From contig CAJBOM010000206.1 of NCBI GenBank assembly GCA_903956835.1, positions 1 to 40,429 of the forward strand: a DNA stretch of 40,429 bases. Direction: 5' to 3'. How positions within the stretch are numbered: the first letter of the stretch is position 1; every line of letters starts with the position of its first letter. Shown piece after piece: positions 18,702 through 27,348 of the stretch. The translations under genes were made by a program, and so were the position numbers. The notes under the pieces were generated by a model. The model was not told the origin of the DNA. It did no database searches and saw nothing but the letters and a program-made list of their open reading frames with translations. Source of the DNA: an uncultured Verrucomicrobiota bacterium (GTDB taxonomy: Bacteria; Verrucomicrobiota; Verrucomicrobiia; Methylacidiphilales; Verrucolacustridaceae).

Positions 18702-19709
18702 ATGAGTTTTGGATCAGACGAAAAATGGATGAAGCGAGCTCTCAGGCTGGCTGGTAGAGCCGGGGAGCGGGCGCGGCCGAATCCGAGAGTGGGGGCGCTG
18801 GTGGTTAAAAACGGGAAAGTGGTGGGGGAAGGTTTTCATGTGAGGGCGGGGGGGGCGCACGCGGAGGTGGTGGCGTTGGGGAAGGGGGGGGTGAAGGCGA
18901 AGGGGGCTAAGTTGTATGTGACGTTGGAACCGTGTTCGACACGGGGGAGGACTCCAGCGTGTACCGATTTGATTATCGCATCGGGAATTAGGGAGGTGAT
19001 CTATGGGAGTGGAGATGTGGACCTCAGGAATGGAGGGCGGGCGGAAAGGATAATGCGACGGGCGGGAATCAAAGTAACTCGGGGGGTGAGGCGGGAGGAG
19101 TGCGATAAGTTGAATGAGGATTATCGGCACTGGACGACGAAAAAGGAGCCTTGGGTGATATTGAAATTGGGGCTGACGTTGGATGGATATTTGGCGGTGC
19201 CTGGGAAAAGGTGGGTGACAGGTGGCAAGGCGCGGGCGGAGGTGCAGAAGTTGCGGGCGGGATGTGATGCGATTTTGGTGGGGGCGGAGACGGTGAGGAA
19301 AGATAATCCGCGACTGACAGCGCGGATGGTTGGAGTGGGGGAGCAGCCGTGGCGGGTGGTGGTGACGAGGTCGGGAAAGTTGCCGAAGGGAGCCAAGCTT
19401 TTTCGGGGTCGGGATAAAGATCGGACGTTGGTCTATCAAAGGAAAACGTGGTCGGAGGTTTTGAAAGATTTGCATCGCAGGGGAGTTTCGAGATTACTGG
19501 TGGAGGGAGGAGCCGAGGTGGCTCGTGGCCTGATCAAATCGGGTAAAGTGGATGAGGCGGTGATTTATTTGGCTCCGATTCTGGTGGGGGACGGAAAAAA
19601 GGGAATCGCGCGGGTGGTGGATTGGTCGAGTTGGAGTTGGCGGGAGGTGGTGATGTCGTGCGCGGGGGAAGACCTGTGCTTGCGTGGAAAGCTGGGAGGA
19701 GCGAATTAA
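18702..19709 (+). CDS. ribD: Bifunctional diaminohydroxyphosphoribosylaminopyrimidine deaminase / 5-amino-6-(5-phosphoribosylamino)uracil reductase
   Basis: HAEVVAL and LEPCSTRGRTPACTDLI deaminase motifs; reductase domain DAILVGAETVRKDNPRLTAR, LLVEGGAEVARGLI. Confidence 0.96.
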   Translation: MSFGSDEKWMKRALRLAGRAGERARPNPRVGALVVKNGKVVGEGFHVRAGGAHAEVVALGKGGVKAKGAKLYVTLEPCSTRGRTPACTDLIIASGIREVIYGSGDVDLRNGGRAERIMRRAGIKVTRGVRREECDKLNEDYRHWTTKKEPWVILKLGLTLDGYLAVPGKRWVTGGKARAEVQKLRAGCDAILVGAETVRKDNPRLTARMVGVGEQPWRVVVTRSGKLPKGAKLFRGRDKDRTLVYQRKTWSEVLKDLHRRGVSRLLVEGGAEVARGLIKSGKVDEAVIYLAPILVGDGKKGIARVVDWSSWSWREVVMSCAGEDLCLRGKLGGAN

Positions 19710-19713
19710 GAGT

Positions 19714-20307
19714 ATGTTCACGGGCATTGTTGAAGAGGCGGGATTGGTGCAGGCGGTGACACGCCGAGGGAAGGGGTGGAGTTTGGAGGTGGAGGTCGCG
19801 GGAATTGCTGCGGGGGTGAAGATTGGGGATAGCGTGGCGGTGAACGGTTGTTGTCTGACGGTGACGGAAGCGAAGGGGAAGAAGTTAGTTTTTGATTTAT
19901 TGGATGAGACGAAAGAGAAGACCAACTTGCAGTCGGCCCAAGTGGGGACGCGGGTGAATTTGGAGAGTTCTTTGCGGGCGGATGGGAAGGTGGGGGGTCA
20001 TTTTGTGACGGGTCATATCGACGGGACGGCAGAGGTGGTGAAGTGGGGAAGGTCGGGAGCGGATTGGGAGCTGGAAGCGGAGGTGCCCGCAGGAATGGAG
20101 CGGTACGTGGTGCCGAAGGGATGCGTGGCGATTGATGGGATCAGTTTGACGATTGGGAGGGTCGAGGGGCGGAAGTTCAATGTTTGGATTATTCCCCACA
20201 CTTATGAGGTGACGACGCTGCGGGATCGCAAGGCGGGGGATAAAGTGAATCTGGAGTGCGACCTGCTGGCCAAGTATGTTGAAAAGATGGCGAGGATAGA
20301 AAAATGA
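19714..20307 (+). CDS. ribE: Riboflavin synthase alpha subunit
   Basis: MFTGIVEEAG; GDSVAVNGCCLTV; GHFVTGHIDGTAEV; VAIDGISLTI; NLECDLLAKYVEKM (duplicated lumazine-binding domain). Confidence 0.96.
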   Translation: MFTGIVEEAGLVQAVTRRGKGWSLEVEVAGIAAGVKIGDSVAVNGCCLTVTEAKGKKLVFDLLDETKEKTNLQSAQVGTRVNLESSLRADGKVGGHFVTGHIDGTAEVVKWGRSGADWELEAEVPAGMERYVVPKGCVAIDGISLTIGRVEGRKFNVWIIPHTYEVTTLRDRKAGDKVNLECDLLAKYVEKMARIEK

Positions 20308-21023
20308 GCGGAATGCCCCCTGAAATGGAGAAACTGCTGGTATTGCAGGATCGGGAACAGAAGCATGCGCGGTTAACGCGGGAGTTGGCGGTTTGGCCCG
20401 CGGAGATGAAGGCGTTGGAGGCGAAGAGGGTGGAAATACGGGCGGGAGCAGAAAAGAAGCGGTTGGAGGCGCAAAGTACGGAGGTGGAACGGAAGAATTT
20501 GGAGTTGGAGGCGGCTACTCATCGGGCGAAGGTGGCCCGATACAAGATCCAGCAGTTCGAGACACGTAAGAACGAGGAGTTTTCTGCTTTGGGTACCGAA
20601 ATTGCGCGGGAAGAGAAAGAGGTGCACGAGATCGAGGATCGGGAGTTGGAGTTAATGGATCGGGGGGAGAAGGCGAAGAAGGCGGCGGCGATTGAGATTG
20701 AGGCAGCGAAGGGCCGAGAAGCGGAGGTGACGGCGAAGGAGTTGGAGCAGGGTAAGAAGAAGATTGAGTTGGAGACGCGGTTGGCAGATTCGGCGAAGGA
20801 GATTGAGATGCTGGCGGCGGGACTCGATGAGGGAGTTTTAGGTAAGTACCGGAGAATCATGGCGAGTAAGAAAGATGTGGCGGTGGTGCCGGTGGTCCAT
20901 GGCACGAACTGTGGGGGTTGCCATATGAAGTTAACCGCTGGCTCGGCGATATCTGCCAAAGCAGGAAATATGGGTGCGACGTGCGAGAATTGCGGGCGAT
21001 TGCTTTTTTGGCCTGTCAGTTAG
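20304..21023 (+). CDS. Coiled-coil zinc-ribbon domain protein
   Basis: Long charged coiled coil followed by NCGGCHMKLTAG...ATCENCGRLLFW (C4 ribbon). Confidence 0.88.
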   Translation: MSGMPPEMEKLLVLQDREQKHARLTRELAVWPAEMKALEAKRVEIRAGAEKKRLEAQSTEVERKNLELEAATHRAKVARYKIQQFETRKNEEFSALGTEIAREEKEVHEIEDRELELMDRGEKAKKAAAIEIEAAKGREAEVTAKELEQGKKKIELETRLADSAKEIEMLAAGLDEGVLGKYRRIMASKKDVAVVPVVHGTNCGGCHMKLTAGSAISAKAGNMGATCENCGRLLFWPVS

Positions 21024-21034
21024 GGAAGGAATTG

Positions 21035-21346
21035 CTCACGCAAAGGTCGCAAAGGTCGCGACGCGGCTCGGGGTAGAGTCACAAAGAAATTTTAGATGTG
21101 AGAATGTAGGAGAGTGCGAATATCAGAATGTCGTTTTAAAGTTGGAAGTTTAGGTAGAGGCGGCATCTCCGAGGCCGCCTAGTTGTGCGATTGGTTACAC
21201 ATAATTGAGCGCAGGCGTTCGCGTCTGCGCCCCGATTCCGGTCGGGGCTCGGAGAGACCGCTCCCGCGGTTGCGGCCCCGGCGCCGGTCGGGGTATAGAC
21301 GCAGACGCGCGCTAAGGACGCGGAGAGGTAAGGGATAATTAGGTTA
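21035..21346. repeat. Composite intergenic repeat element (long copy)
   Basis: Tandem CGCAAAGGT x2 (21039-21056); AGGCGGC/GCCGCCT hairpin (21158-21180); GCCCCGA-TTCCGG-TCGGGGC (21229-21248); GCCCCGGCGCCGGTCGGGGT (21274-21293); CGCAGACGCG. Shares blocks with 34101-34172. Confidence 0.7.
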
Positions 21347-22561
21347 ACGGGCGAGGGATCGGGCGGAGGCGGTGACTTCAGAGTATGAAACGCCTGCGGC
21401 GGTGGCGGATTTACGACAGTCGGCATCTGCGGGATGGATTTGGACTAGTGCATCGTCGAGGTAGCCGAGTTTAACTCGAATAGGTCCGTATGGGGTGTTG
21501 ACAGTTTTTTCTTCGCGACGGAGGGTTCGGCGTTCGACCCGCTCCATGCGGAGTCCGAAAGCCGTGGTTTCACGAAGGACTATGGCGGCGAGTTTTTCAG
21601 CGTCCGCTAGTTCTGCGAGAACGGTGAGAAGATGTCCGGGGCGCCCCTTTTTCATAAGGAGCGGTGATGCGGCGGCATCGAGGGCTCCCTCCGCCATTAG
21701 CCGATCGATAGCATGGGCGAGGTGCTCTCCCGTGATGTCATCGAGGTGGGTGCGGATTTCGAAAACGGTTTCGGTGGCCTCTGGAGAGACCGAGGAGAGA
21801 TGCCCGAGAAAAGCCCGCAGAACATTGGGACGGTCGGAAAGGTCGCGGGTACCCAGGCCGTATCCGATCAAATCTGCAGCAAAAGACTCAAGAAGACCGA
21901 ACTTTGTCACAAAGTGGGCGAGAATGGCGGCGCCGGTGGGGGTAGTGAGTTCGTGGGGGACATCAAGTTGGCGGATCGGGATACCGCGGAGAATTTCGGC
22001 AGTGGCGGGGGCGGGGAGGGGGAATTTTCCATGTGCGCATTGAATGCTTCCAGTGCCGTCGACGGGTGGAGAGGCGGTGATTTCGCTGACCTTGAGGTGA
22101 TGGACTCCGGCGGCGGCACAGACAAGATCCACGATCGAGTCGATCGCACCAACCTCGTGAAAATGGACGGTCTCGACTGGGACTCCGTGGAGCTTGGCCT
22201 CGGCTTCGGCTACGCGCTGAAACATGGCGAGGGCGGAGTCGCGGACCTTGGCATCGAGTTTCGATTTCTTGAGTAGATCACGAATCTGGGACCAAGAACG
22301 CCCGTGATCATGGCTATGTTCAGCGTGGTGATGATGGTGATGGGCGTGATCGTGCGGGGTCTCGACAAGGAAGCGAGTGCCGGCCAGACCGCCACGGAGC
22401 GCTTTCTCAGCCTTTAGAACGATTTTTTCTGGGAGATGAAGGGAGGCGACAGCTTTCTCGAAAAGGTCGAGGGGGACCCCCAGATCCAAAAGGGAAGCAC
22501 AGAACATGTCGCCGCTTATGCCGGAGGGACAAGCTAGATGGAGATGGGTGGGATGAGACAT
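21344..22561 (-). CDS. larC: LarC-like nickel-pincer cofactor biosynthesis protein (DUF111)
   Basis: HLACPSGISGDMFCASLLDLG; HDHAHHHHHHAEHSHDHG; VHFHEVGAIDSIVDLV; ELTTPTGAAIL; THLDDITGEHLAHAIDRLM. Confidence 0.92.
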   Translation of the reverse strand: MSHPTHLHLACPSGISGDMFCASLLDLGVPLDLFEKAVASLHLPEKIVLKAEKALRGGLAGTRFLVETPHDHAHHHHHHAEHSHDHGRSWSQIRDLLKKSKLDAKVRDSALAMFQRVAEAEAKLHGVPVETVHFHEVGAIDSIVDLVCAAAGVHHLKVSEITASPPVDGTGSIQCAHGKFPLPAPATAEILRGIPIRQLDVPHELTTPTGAAILAHFVTKFGLLESFAADLIGYGLGTRDLSDRPNVLRAFLGHLSSVSPEATETVFEIRTHLDDITGEHLAHAIDRLMAEGALDAAASPLLMKKGRPGHLLTVLAELADAEKLAAIVLRETTAFGLRMERVERRTLRREEKTVNTPYGPIRVKLGYLDDALVQIHPADADCRKSATAAGVSYSEVTASARSLAR

Positions 22562-22582
22562 TGAAGATAGATTGACGCAACC

Positions 22583-23263
22583 GTGAGGAAATCCCAGAAA
22601 AGAAGAGTGGAATTAAATTTGCTGAAACGAGCGGCGGCGGAAGCGGCTTTAGCTTATGTGCCGAAGGGCTGTCTGTTGGGGGTAGGAACGGGATCGACGA
22701 TGATGTATTTTATTCGGGGATTGAAGAAGGGTTGGGTGAGGGGGGCGGTGCCCAGTTCTAAGAGAACGGAGCAGGCGTTGCGAAAGAGGGGAATCCGGGT
22801 GTTGAGTTTGAATCAGGCGAAGAGAGTGAGCTTGTATGTGGATGGGGCAGATGAGGTGGATCCAAAGTTGAGACTGACTAAGGGAGGTGGGGGTGCGTTA
22901 ACGAGGGAGAAGATTATCGCCACGGCGGCAAAAAAGTTCATCTGTATCGTGGATGAGTCGAAGTTGGTCAAGCGTCTGGGTAAGTTTCCCATACCGCTGG
23001 AGGTGGTTCCGATGGCACGGGATCAGGTGGCAAAGGAGATAAGAAAAAGGGGGGGCAGGCCGGTTTGGAGGAGGGGTTTTGTGACGGACAATGGGGGGGA
23101 GATTTTGGATGTGCACGGATGGAAAATTGATCACCCTGCAAAAATGGAGAAGGAGTTGGAAGCGATTCCAGGAGTAATTTGCGCGGGAATTTTTGGGGGA
23201 CGGCGTGCCGATCTCCTTCTTTTGGCGACGCCCCAAGGGGTCAAAAGAATTATAGCCTGCTGA
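22583..23263 (+). CDS. rpiA: Ribose-5-phosphate isomerase A
   Basis: LGVGTGSTMMYFI; LYVDGADEVDPKLRLTKGGGGALTREKIIA; FICIVDESKLVKRLGKFPIPLEVVPMA. GTG start. Confidence 0.94.
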   Translation: MRKSQKRRVELNLLKRAAAEAALAYVPKGCLLGVGTGSTMMYFIRGLKKGWVRGAVPSSKRTEQALRKRGIRVLSLNQAKRVSLYVDGADEVDPKLRLTKGGGGALTREKIIATAAKKFICIVDESKLVKRLGKFPIPLEVVPMARDQVAKEIRKRGGRPVWRRGFVTDNGGEILDVHGWKIDHPAKMEKELEAIPGVICAGIFGGRRADLLLLATPQGVKRIIAC

Positions 23264-24014
23264 GAAGTTCGGTGGTGAGTTGGCGGTAGCTGGCGGCGGC
23301 GGCTCCTGCATTATCGTATTCGTAAATGGTTTGGCCGTGACTGGGGGCTTCGGCGAGACGAACGGATCTGGGGATGATGGTGCGGAAGACCTGTTCTCCG
23401 AGGTGGGTGCGGAGATCTTGACTGACCTGTTGGCTGAGGCGGGTGCGGGTGTCGTACATCGTCAGAACAATTCCGAGAACTGCGAGGGTGGGATTGTGAT
23501 CTCCCTGTTTGATTCGTTCGATCAGGCTGAGAATCTTTCCGACTCCTTCAAGGGCAAAGTACTCGCATTGCACAGGAATAAGGATTTTGTCAGCGGCGAC
23601 AAGAGCACTGGTCATGAGGAGCCCGACGCTGGGTGGGCAATCGAGGATGATGAGATCGAAAGCGGGATCGTGGCGGAGGGGTGCGAGGGCATCGCGGACG
23701 CGAAGAAGGGGGTTCTCGATTCCGGCGAGTTCCATTTCTGCCCCCGCCAAATCCATCTCGGAGGAAAGGATTTGGAGATTCTCTTGCCGAGAAGATTGGA
23801 GCATGTCGATGGCACGGGCATTCCCGATAAGGACGGGGTAGAGGCTTTTACCAGGGACGATTTCGAGCCCAAGGCCGCTGGTGGCGTTGGCTTGGGGGTC
23901 GAGATCGACGAGGAGAACGCGGCGACCTGCCTCAGCGGCGCCGGCCGCTAGGTGGATGGCGGTGGTGGTTTTCCCCACGCCCCCTTTCTGGTTGCAGATG
24001 GCGATGGTGTGCAC
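23250..24014 (-). CDS. ParA/Soj family ATPase
   Basis: AICNQKGGVGKTTTAIHLAAGAAEAGRRVLLVDLDPQANATSGLG deviant Walker A. GTG start (VHTIAICNQ) at 24014 preferred over 24272. No parB in the window. Confidence 0.9.
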   Translation of the reverse strand: MHTIAICNQKGGVGKTTTAIHLAAGAAEAGRRVLLVDLDPQANATSGLGLEIVPGKSLYPVLIGNARAIDMLQSSRQENLQILSSEMDLAGAEMELAGIENPLLRVRDALAPLRHDPAFDLIILDCPPSVGLLMTSALVAADKILIPVQCEYFALEGVGKILSLIERIKQGDHNPTLAVLGIVLTMYDTRTRLSQQVSQDLRTHLGEQVFRTIIPRSVRLAEAPSHGQTIYEYDNAGAAAASYRQLTTELLSRL

Positions 24015-24072
24015 AAAGAAGGAGAACGGCGGAGGGGGTGTCTTGTCGAGCGAATTTCTGGCGGCGGTGGGC

Positions 24073-24100
24073 TTGACCTTTGGCGTATAGTTTCTAAAAT
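24073..24100 (+). promoter_or_regulatory. Candidate sigma70 promoter TTGACC-N16-TAAAAT upstream of the ABC operon
   Basis: Hexamers at 24073-24078 and 24095-24100, 13 bp before the ATG at 24113. Confidence 0.5.
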
Positions 24101-24112
24101 TTACGATTCGCC

Positions 24113-25039
24113 ATGATCCGAGTTGAAAATTTAACAAAGAAGTATGCGGGAGGAGAGGCAGTGCGGGGCATTTCCTTCTCGGTGGAAAAGGGGGAGGTGG
24201 TGGGATTCTTGGGGCCGAACGGAGCGGGAAAATCCACAACCATGCGGATTCTGACCGGCTTTTTGCCTGCAACGGACGGGCAGATTGAGGTGGCGGGGGC
24301 GAAATTACCTGAGGAGAGCTTGCTGGTGCGCCAGCGGATCGGATACATGCCTGAAAATGTTCCGCTTTATCCCGAGATGAGAGTGGAGGAGTTTTTGGAG
24401 TATCGAGGTCGATTGAAGAGAGTTGCGCGGAAGGGGATTACGGAGCGGGTAGGATTAGTTCTGGATCAGTGTGGTTTGTCGGATGTGCGGAAGAAAATTA
24501 TCGGAACCCTTTCTAAGGGATTTCGGCAGCGGGTGGGCCTGGCAGATGCTTTGATTCATAATCCGCCTTTATTGATTTTGGATGAGCCGACCGCGGGTTT
24601 GGATCCGCATCAGATTCGCTCCTTTCGTGAGTTGATCAAGGATTTGGGGCGGGACCGTACGATTTTGCTCTCGACCCACATTCTTTCCGAAGTGGAAATG
24701 GTCTGTCGACGAGCGATCATCATCAACCGAGGAAAGATTGAGGCGTCGGATACTTTGGCCAACTTGGCCAAGAGGGTGCAAGCGGGGGCTTTACAGATTG
24801 AGGTGAAAGCGGATCCAGTAGGGGCGAGGGAGAAGCTGGCCAAATTGAGCGAAGTTGGGGGTGTGGTGGAATTAAACCGGGTGGGAGAGTGGGTATCTTT
24901 TGAGGTGACGGCCTTACCAGGGAAGGATATTCGCGGAGAAGTGGACGGTTTGATTAAACGGGAACAGTGGCCCTTGCGAGATTTCCGTCGCGAAAAGGCC
25001 CGTCTGGAAGATGTCTTTGTGGAGTTGACGCAAGAATAG
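24113..25039 (+). CDS. ABC transporter ATP-binding protein (GldA-like)
   Basis: Walker A GPNGAGKSTTMRIL, signature LSKGFRQRVGLADAL, Walker B LLILDEPTAGLD. Confidence 0.93.
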   Translation: MIRVENLTKKYAGGEAVRGISFSVEKGEVVGFLGPNGAGKSTTMRILTGFLPATDGQIEVAGAKLPEESLLVRQRIGYMPENVPLYPEMRVEEFLEYRGRLKRVARKGITERVGLVLDQCGLSDVRKKIIGTLSKGFRQRVGLADALIHNPPLLILDEPTAGLDPHQIRSFRELIKDLGRDRTILLSTHILSEVEMVCRRAIIINRGKIEASDTLANLAKRVQAGALQIEVKADPVGAREKLAKLSEVGGVVELNRVGEWVSFEVTALPGKDIRGEVDGLIKREQWPLRDFRREKARLEDVFVELTQE

Positions 25040-25042
25040 GAG

Positions 25043-25801
25043 ATGATGATGACCCGTGCATTTTGGACTTTATGGAAGCGAGAGGCCGGAGCGATCCTGC
25101 TCTCCCCAATCGCGTGGGTTCTTCTGACCTGCATGGCCTTGATCAATGGTTTTAGCTTTAGTCAGTGCGTAGCCTATCTCGGCCAGGGCGTGCGAGAGTT
25201 CACGGTGATGCAGATCTATTTCTATATTTTCCACTTTTGGTTTCTCCTGATTATTCTCGTTCCGATTTTAACGATGAGACTTTTTTCGGAGGAGTATAAG
25301 ACTGGGACGATTGAGATGCTTTTGACGGCGCCAGTGCGAGATGGGGATGTGATTCTTTCCAAGTTTGCGGGTGCGCTCTCTTTTTACCTTCTGTTGTGGA
25401 TTCCCTCCTTGTTGGGGTTAGCGGTTTTCCAAGTGGTGACGCATCAAGCGGTGCCAGTGGCGTGGATTCCGTTGGGGCTTTCCTACTTGATGGTGACGCT
25501 GGTGGGGATGCTTTATCTCTCGATCGGGTTATTTACTTCGGTGCTGAGCAAGAATCAGGCGGTCTCGGCGATGCTAAGCTTTACGATCATTGCCCTGCTG
25601 TTCTTTACGGGCTTTTTAAGTTATCTGGTGAGGGATCCTGGGTGGCGGGAAGTGCTTACCTATATTTTTACCTTGGAGCAGATGCGTTCCTTTAGTGCGG
25701 GGCAGTTCGATTCTCGGCCGGTGGTCTTTTACTTGAGTGGGACAATATTCTTTCTCTGCTTAACCCAGCGGGTGATGGCGAATCGTACTTTGAAGGGATG
25801 A
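25043..25801 (+). CDS. ABC-2 type transporter permease (GldF-like)
   Basis: Six-TM permease: LRLFSEEYKTGTIEMLLTAPVRDGDVILSKF-type motif. Adjacent to the ATPase. Confidence 0.88.
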   Translation: MMMTRAFWTLWKREAGAILLSPIAWVLLTCMALINGFSFSQCVAYLGQGVREFTVMQIYFYIFHFWFLLIILVPILTMRLFSEEYKTGTIEMLLTAPVRDGDVILSKFAGALSFYLLLWIPSLLGLAVFQVVTHQAVPVAWIPLGLSYLMVTLVGMLYLSIGLFTSVLSKNQAVSAMLSFTIIALLFFTGFLSYLVRDPGWREVLTYIFTLEQMRSFSAGQFDSRPVVFYLSGTIFFLCLTQRVMANRTLKG

Positions 25802-25808
25802 ACGGTAA

Positions 25809-27335
25809 ATGAGCGCTGAACCTCAAATTCCTCCGCCTCTTTCGGCGCTGCGCAAAGCACGGCGGCAACAGGCCTTTTTTGGTTGGTTGTTTTTACCGAT
25901 GCTGGTCTTCCTGCTTGCGGGAGTGAATTACATTGGATGGCGCCACTACAAGAGGGCTGATTTTACCCTGAACCAGTTTCAGGAGCTTTCAGGGCAGACG
26001 CTGAACCTTCTGAAGAATCTTGCGAGTGAGGTGACGTTGACGGCATTTCTCGCTCCGGAACAGGATACGACGGGCAGTTTGATTCAAGAGGACGTGCAAA
26101 AACTGCTCGATGAGTATCAATATCGGGGAGGTGGGAAGGTGAAGGTGGTGCTGGTGCGACCTTATCTTGATTTCCAAGCGGCACAGAAGTTGGCGGAAAA
26201 GTTTAAGCTAACGAGTAATGAGAATGTCATCGTGGTCCAATATGGGGAGCGTTCGCGGGTGTTGAAAGTGGCGGAGATGGCAGAGATCGATCCAGGCGCA
26301 ATGATGTCTGGGGGTGCGGCGCGGGTGAAAACCTTCCGAGCGGAGGAGAAGATATCTTCGGCGATTGGGGCCTTGGTGCAGGGCAAGCCAGCGAAGATTT
26401 ACGTCACAGAGGGTTCTGGGGAGTATAATTTGAATTCCACCGACCGAGATACTAGCGGCTATTCCCTTTTATCTGCCCGGCTTGCCTCGCAGAACCTTGA
26501 GTTGGTGCCATTGAAGTTGGCGGAGCAGGAGGGGGTGCCTGAGGATGCGGACGCACTTTTAGTGGCGGGTCCTAAATTTCAGTTGGCGGCTCCCTCGGTG
26601 GCGGCAATACGGGCTTATTTGGCGAAACCTGGAAAGCTGATCTTGCTGTTGGATCCTGGGGTGCCGACGGGTTTGGAAAACATTCTGGCGGAGCAGGGGG
26701 TAACGGTGAATCCAGACAAAATCTTTCGCAAGGTGGCGGTCTTAAGTACGGGTGGACTGACGCAAGGGGTGAACGAGGAGACGGTCGGCACAAGGTTCTC
26801 GGGACATCCTGCGATACGTTGGATTGAAAATGTAGGGGGGTCGATTCGTCTTGGGTCGTGTCGTTCTCTTTCGATTCGGCCAGCGACGGCGGCATCGACT
26901 GCCAAGGCTGAGATGCTGGTGGAGACATCCGATCGGTATTGGGCGAAGGGGTGGCCCCTAGCCACGGGTAAAAAAACCGATTTTGCGGAAGGGGAAGATA
27001 GGCATGGGCCCTTTGTGGTGGCGGCGGCGATTGATGGTTCCGCCCCTGGAGACAAGGGAAAGGAGGCGCTGGCGCTGAGGGCGGTGGTGGTGGGCTCGGC
27101 TTCGGCATTTGCGAATCAAAACATTTCTCCATTAGAAGTGGATTTCATGGTGAACTCGGTGAGTTGGATGTTGGGACGAAACGAATCGTTGGGAATTTCC
27201 CCGAAGACGCCGAAGGATTTCTCTCTTTCCTTAGAGGAGGGCCAGCAAAGGATCATCATCCTGGCCACCTTGCTGGGCATTCCCCTGGTGACAGGATCCT
27301 TGGGATTTCTGGTTTGGTGGCGGCGGCGTAGTTGA
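25809..27335 (+). CDS. GldG-like ABC-associated auxiliary membrane protein
   Basis: N-terminal TM; FTLNQFQELSGQTLNLLKNLASEVTLTAFL...; C-terminal TM LGIPLVTGSLGFLVWWRRR. Operon position after the permease. Confidence 0.85.
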   Translation: MSAEPQIPPPLSALRKARRQQAFFGWLFLPMLVFLLAGVNYIGWRHYKRADFTLNQFQELSGQTLNLLKNLASEVTLTAFLAPEQDTTGSLIQEDVQKLLDEYQYRGGGKVKVVLVRPYLDFQAAQKLAEKFKLTSNENVIVVQYGERSRVLKVAEMAEIDPGAMMSGGAARVKTFRAEEKISSAIGALVQGKPAKIYVTEGSGEYNLNSTDRDTSGYSLLSARLASQNLELVPLKLAEQEGVPEDADALLVAGPKFQLAAPSVAAIRAYLAKPGKLILLLDPGVPTGLENILAEQGVTVNPDKIFRKVAVLSTGGLTQGVNEETVGTRFSGHPAIRWIENVGGSIRLGSCRSLSIRPATAASTAKAEMLVETSDRYWAKGWPLATGKKTDFAEGEDRHGPFVVAAAIDGSAPGDKGKEALALRAVVVGSASAFANQNISPLEVDFMVNSVSWMLGRNESLGISPKTPKDFSLSLEEGQQRIIILATLLGIPLVTGSLGFLVWWRRRS

Positions 27336-27348
27336 TGGAAATAGCGGG

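Noticed and set aside
23250-24014. Chromosome partition locus / origin-proximal parAB
   Set aside because: Only a ParA-like ATPase is present; no parB, parS cluster or dnaA-box cluster was noticed, so an origin claim is not supported.
24015-24272. N-terminal extension of ParA in the ORF track
   Set aside because: Pro-rich extension overlaps the ABC promoter and ATPase start; the GTG start at 24014 directly before HTIAICNQKGG is expected for ParA.
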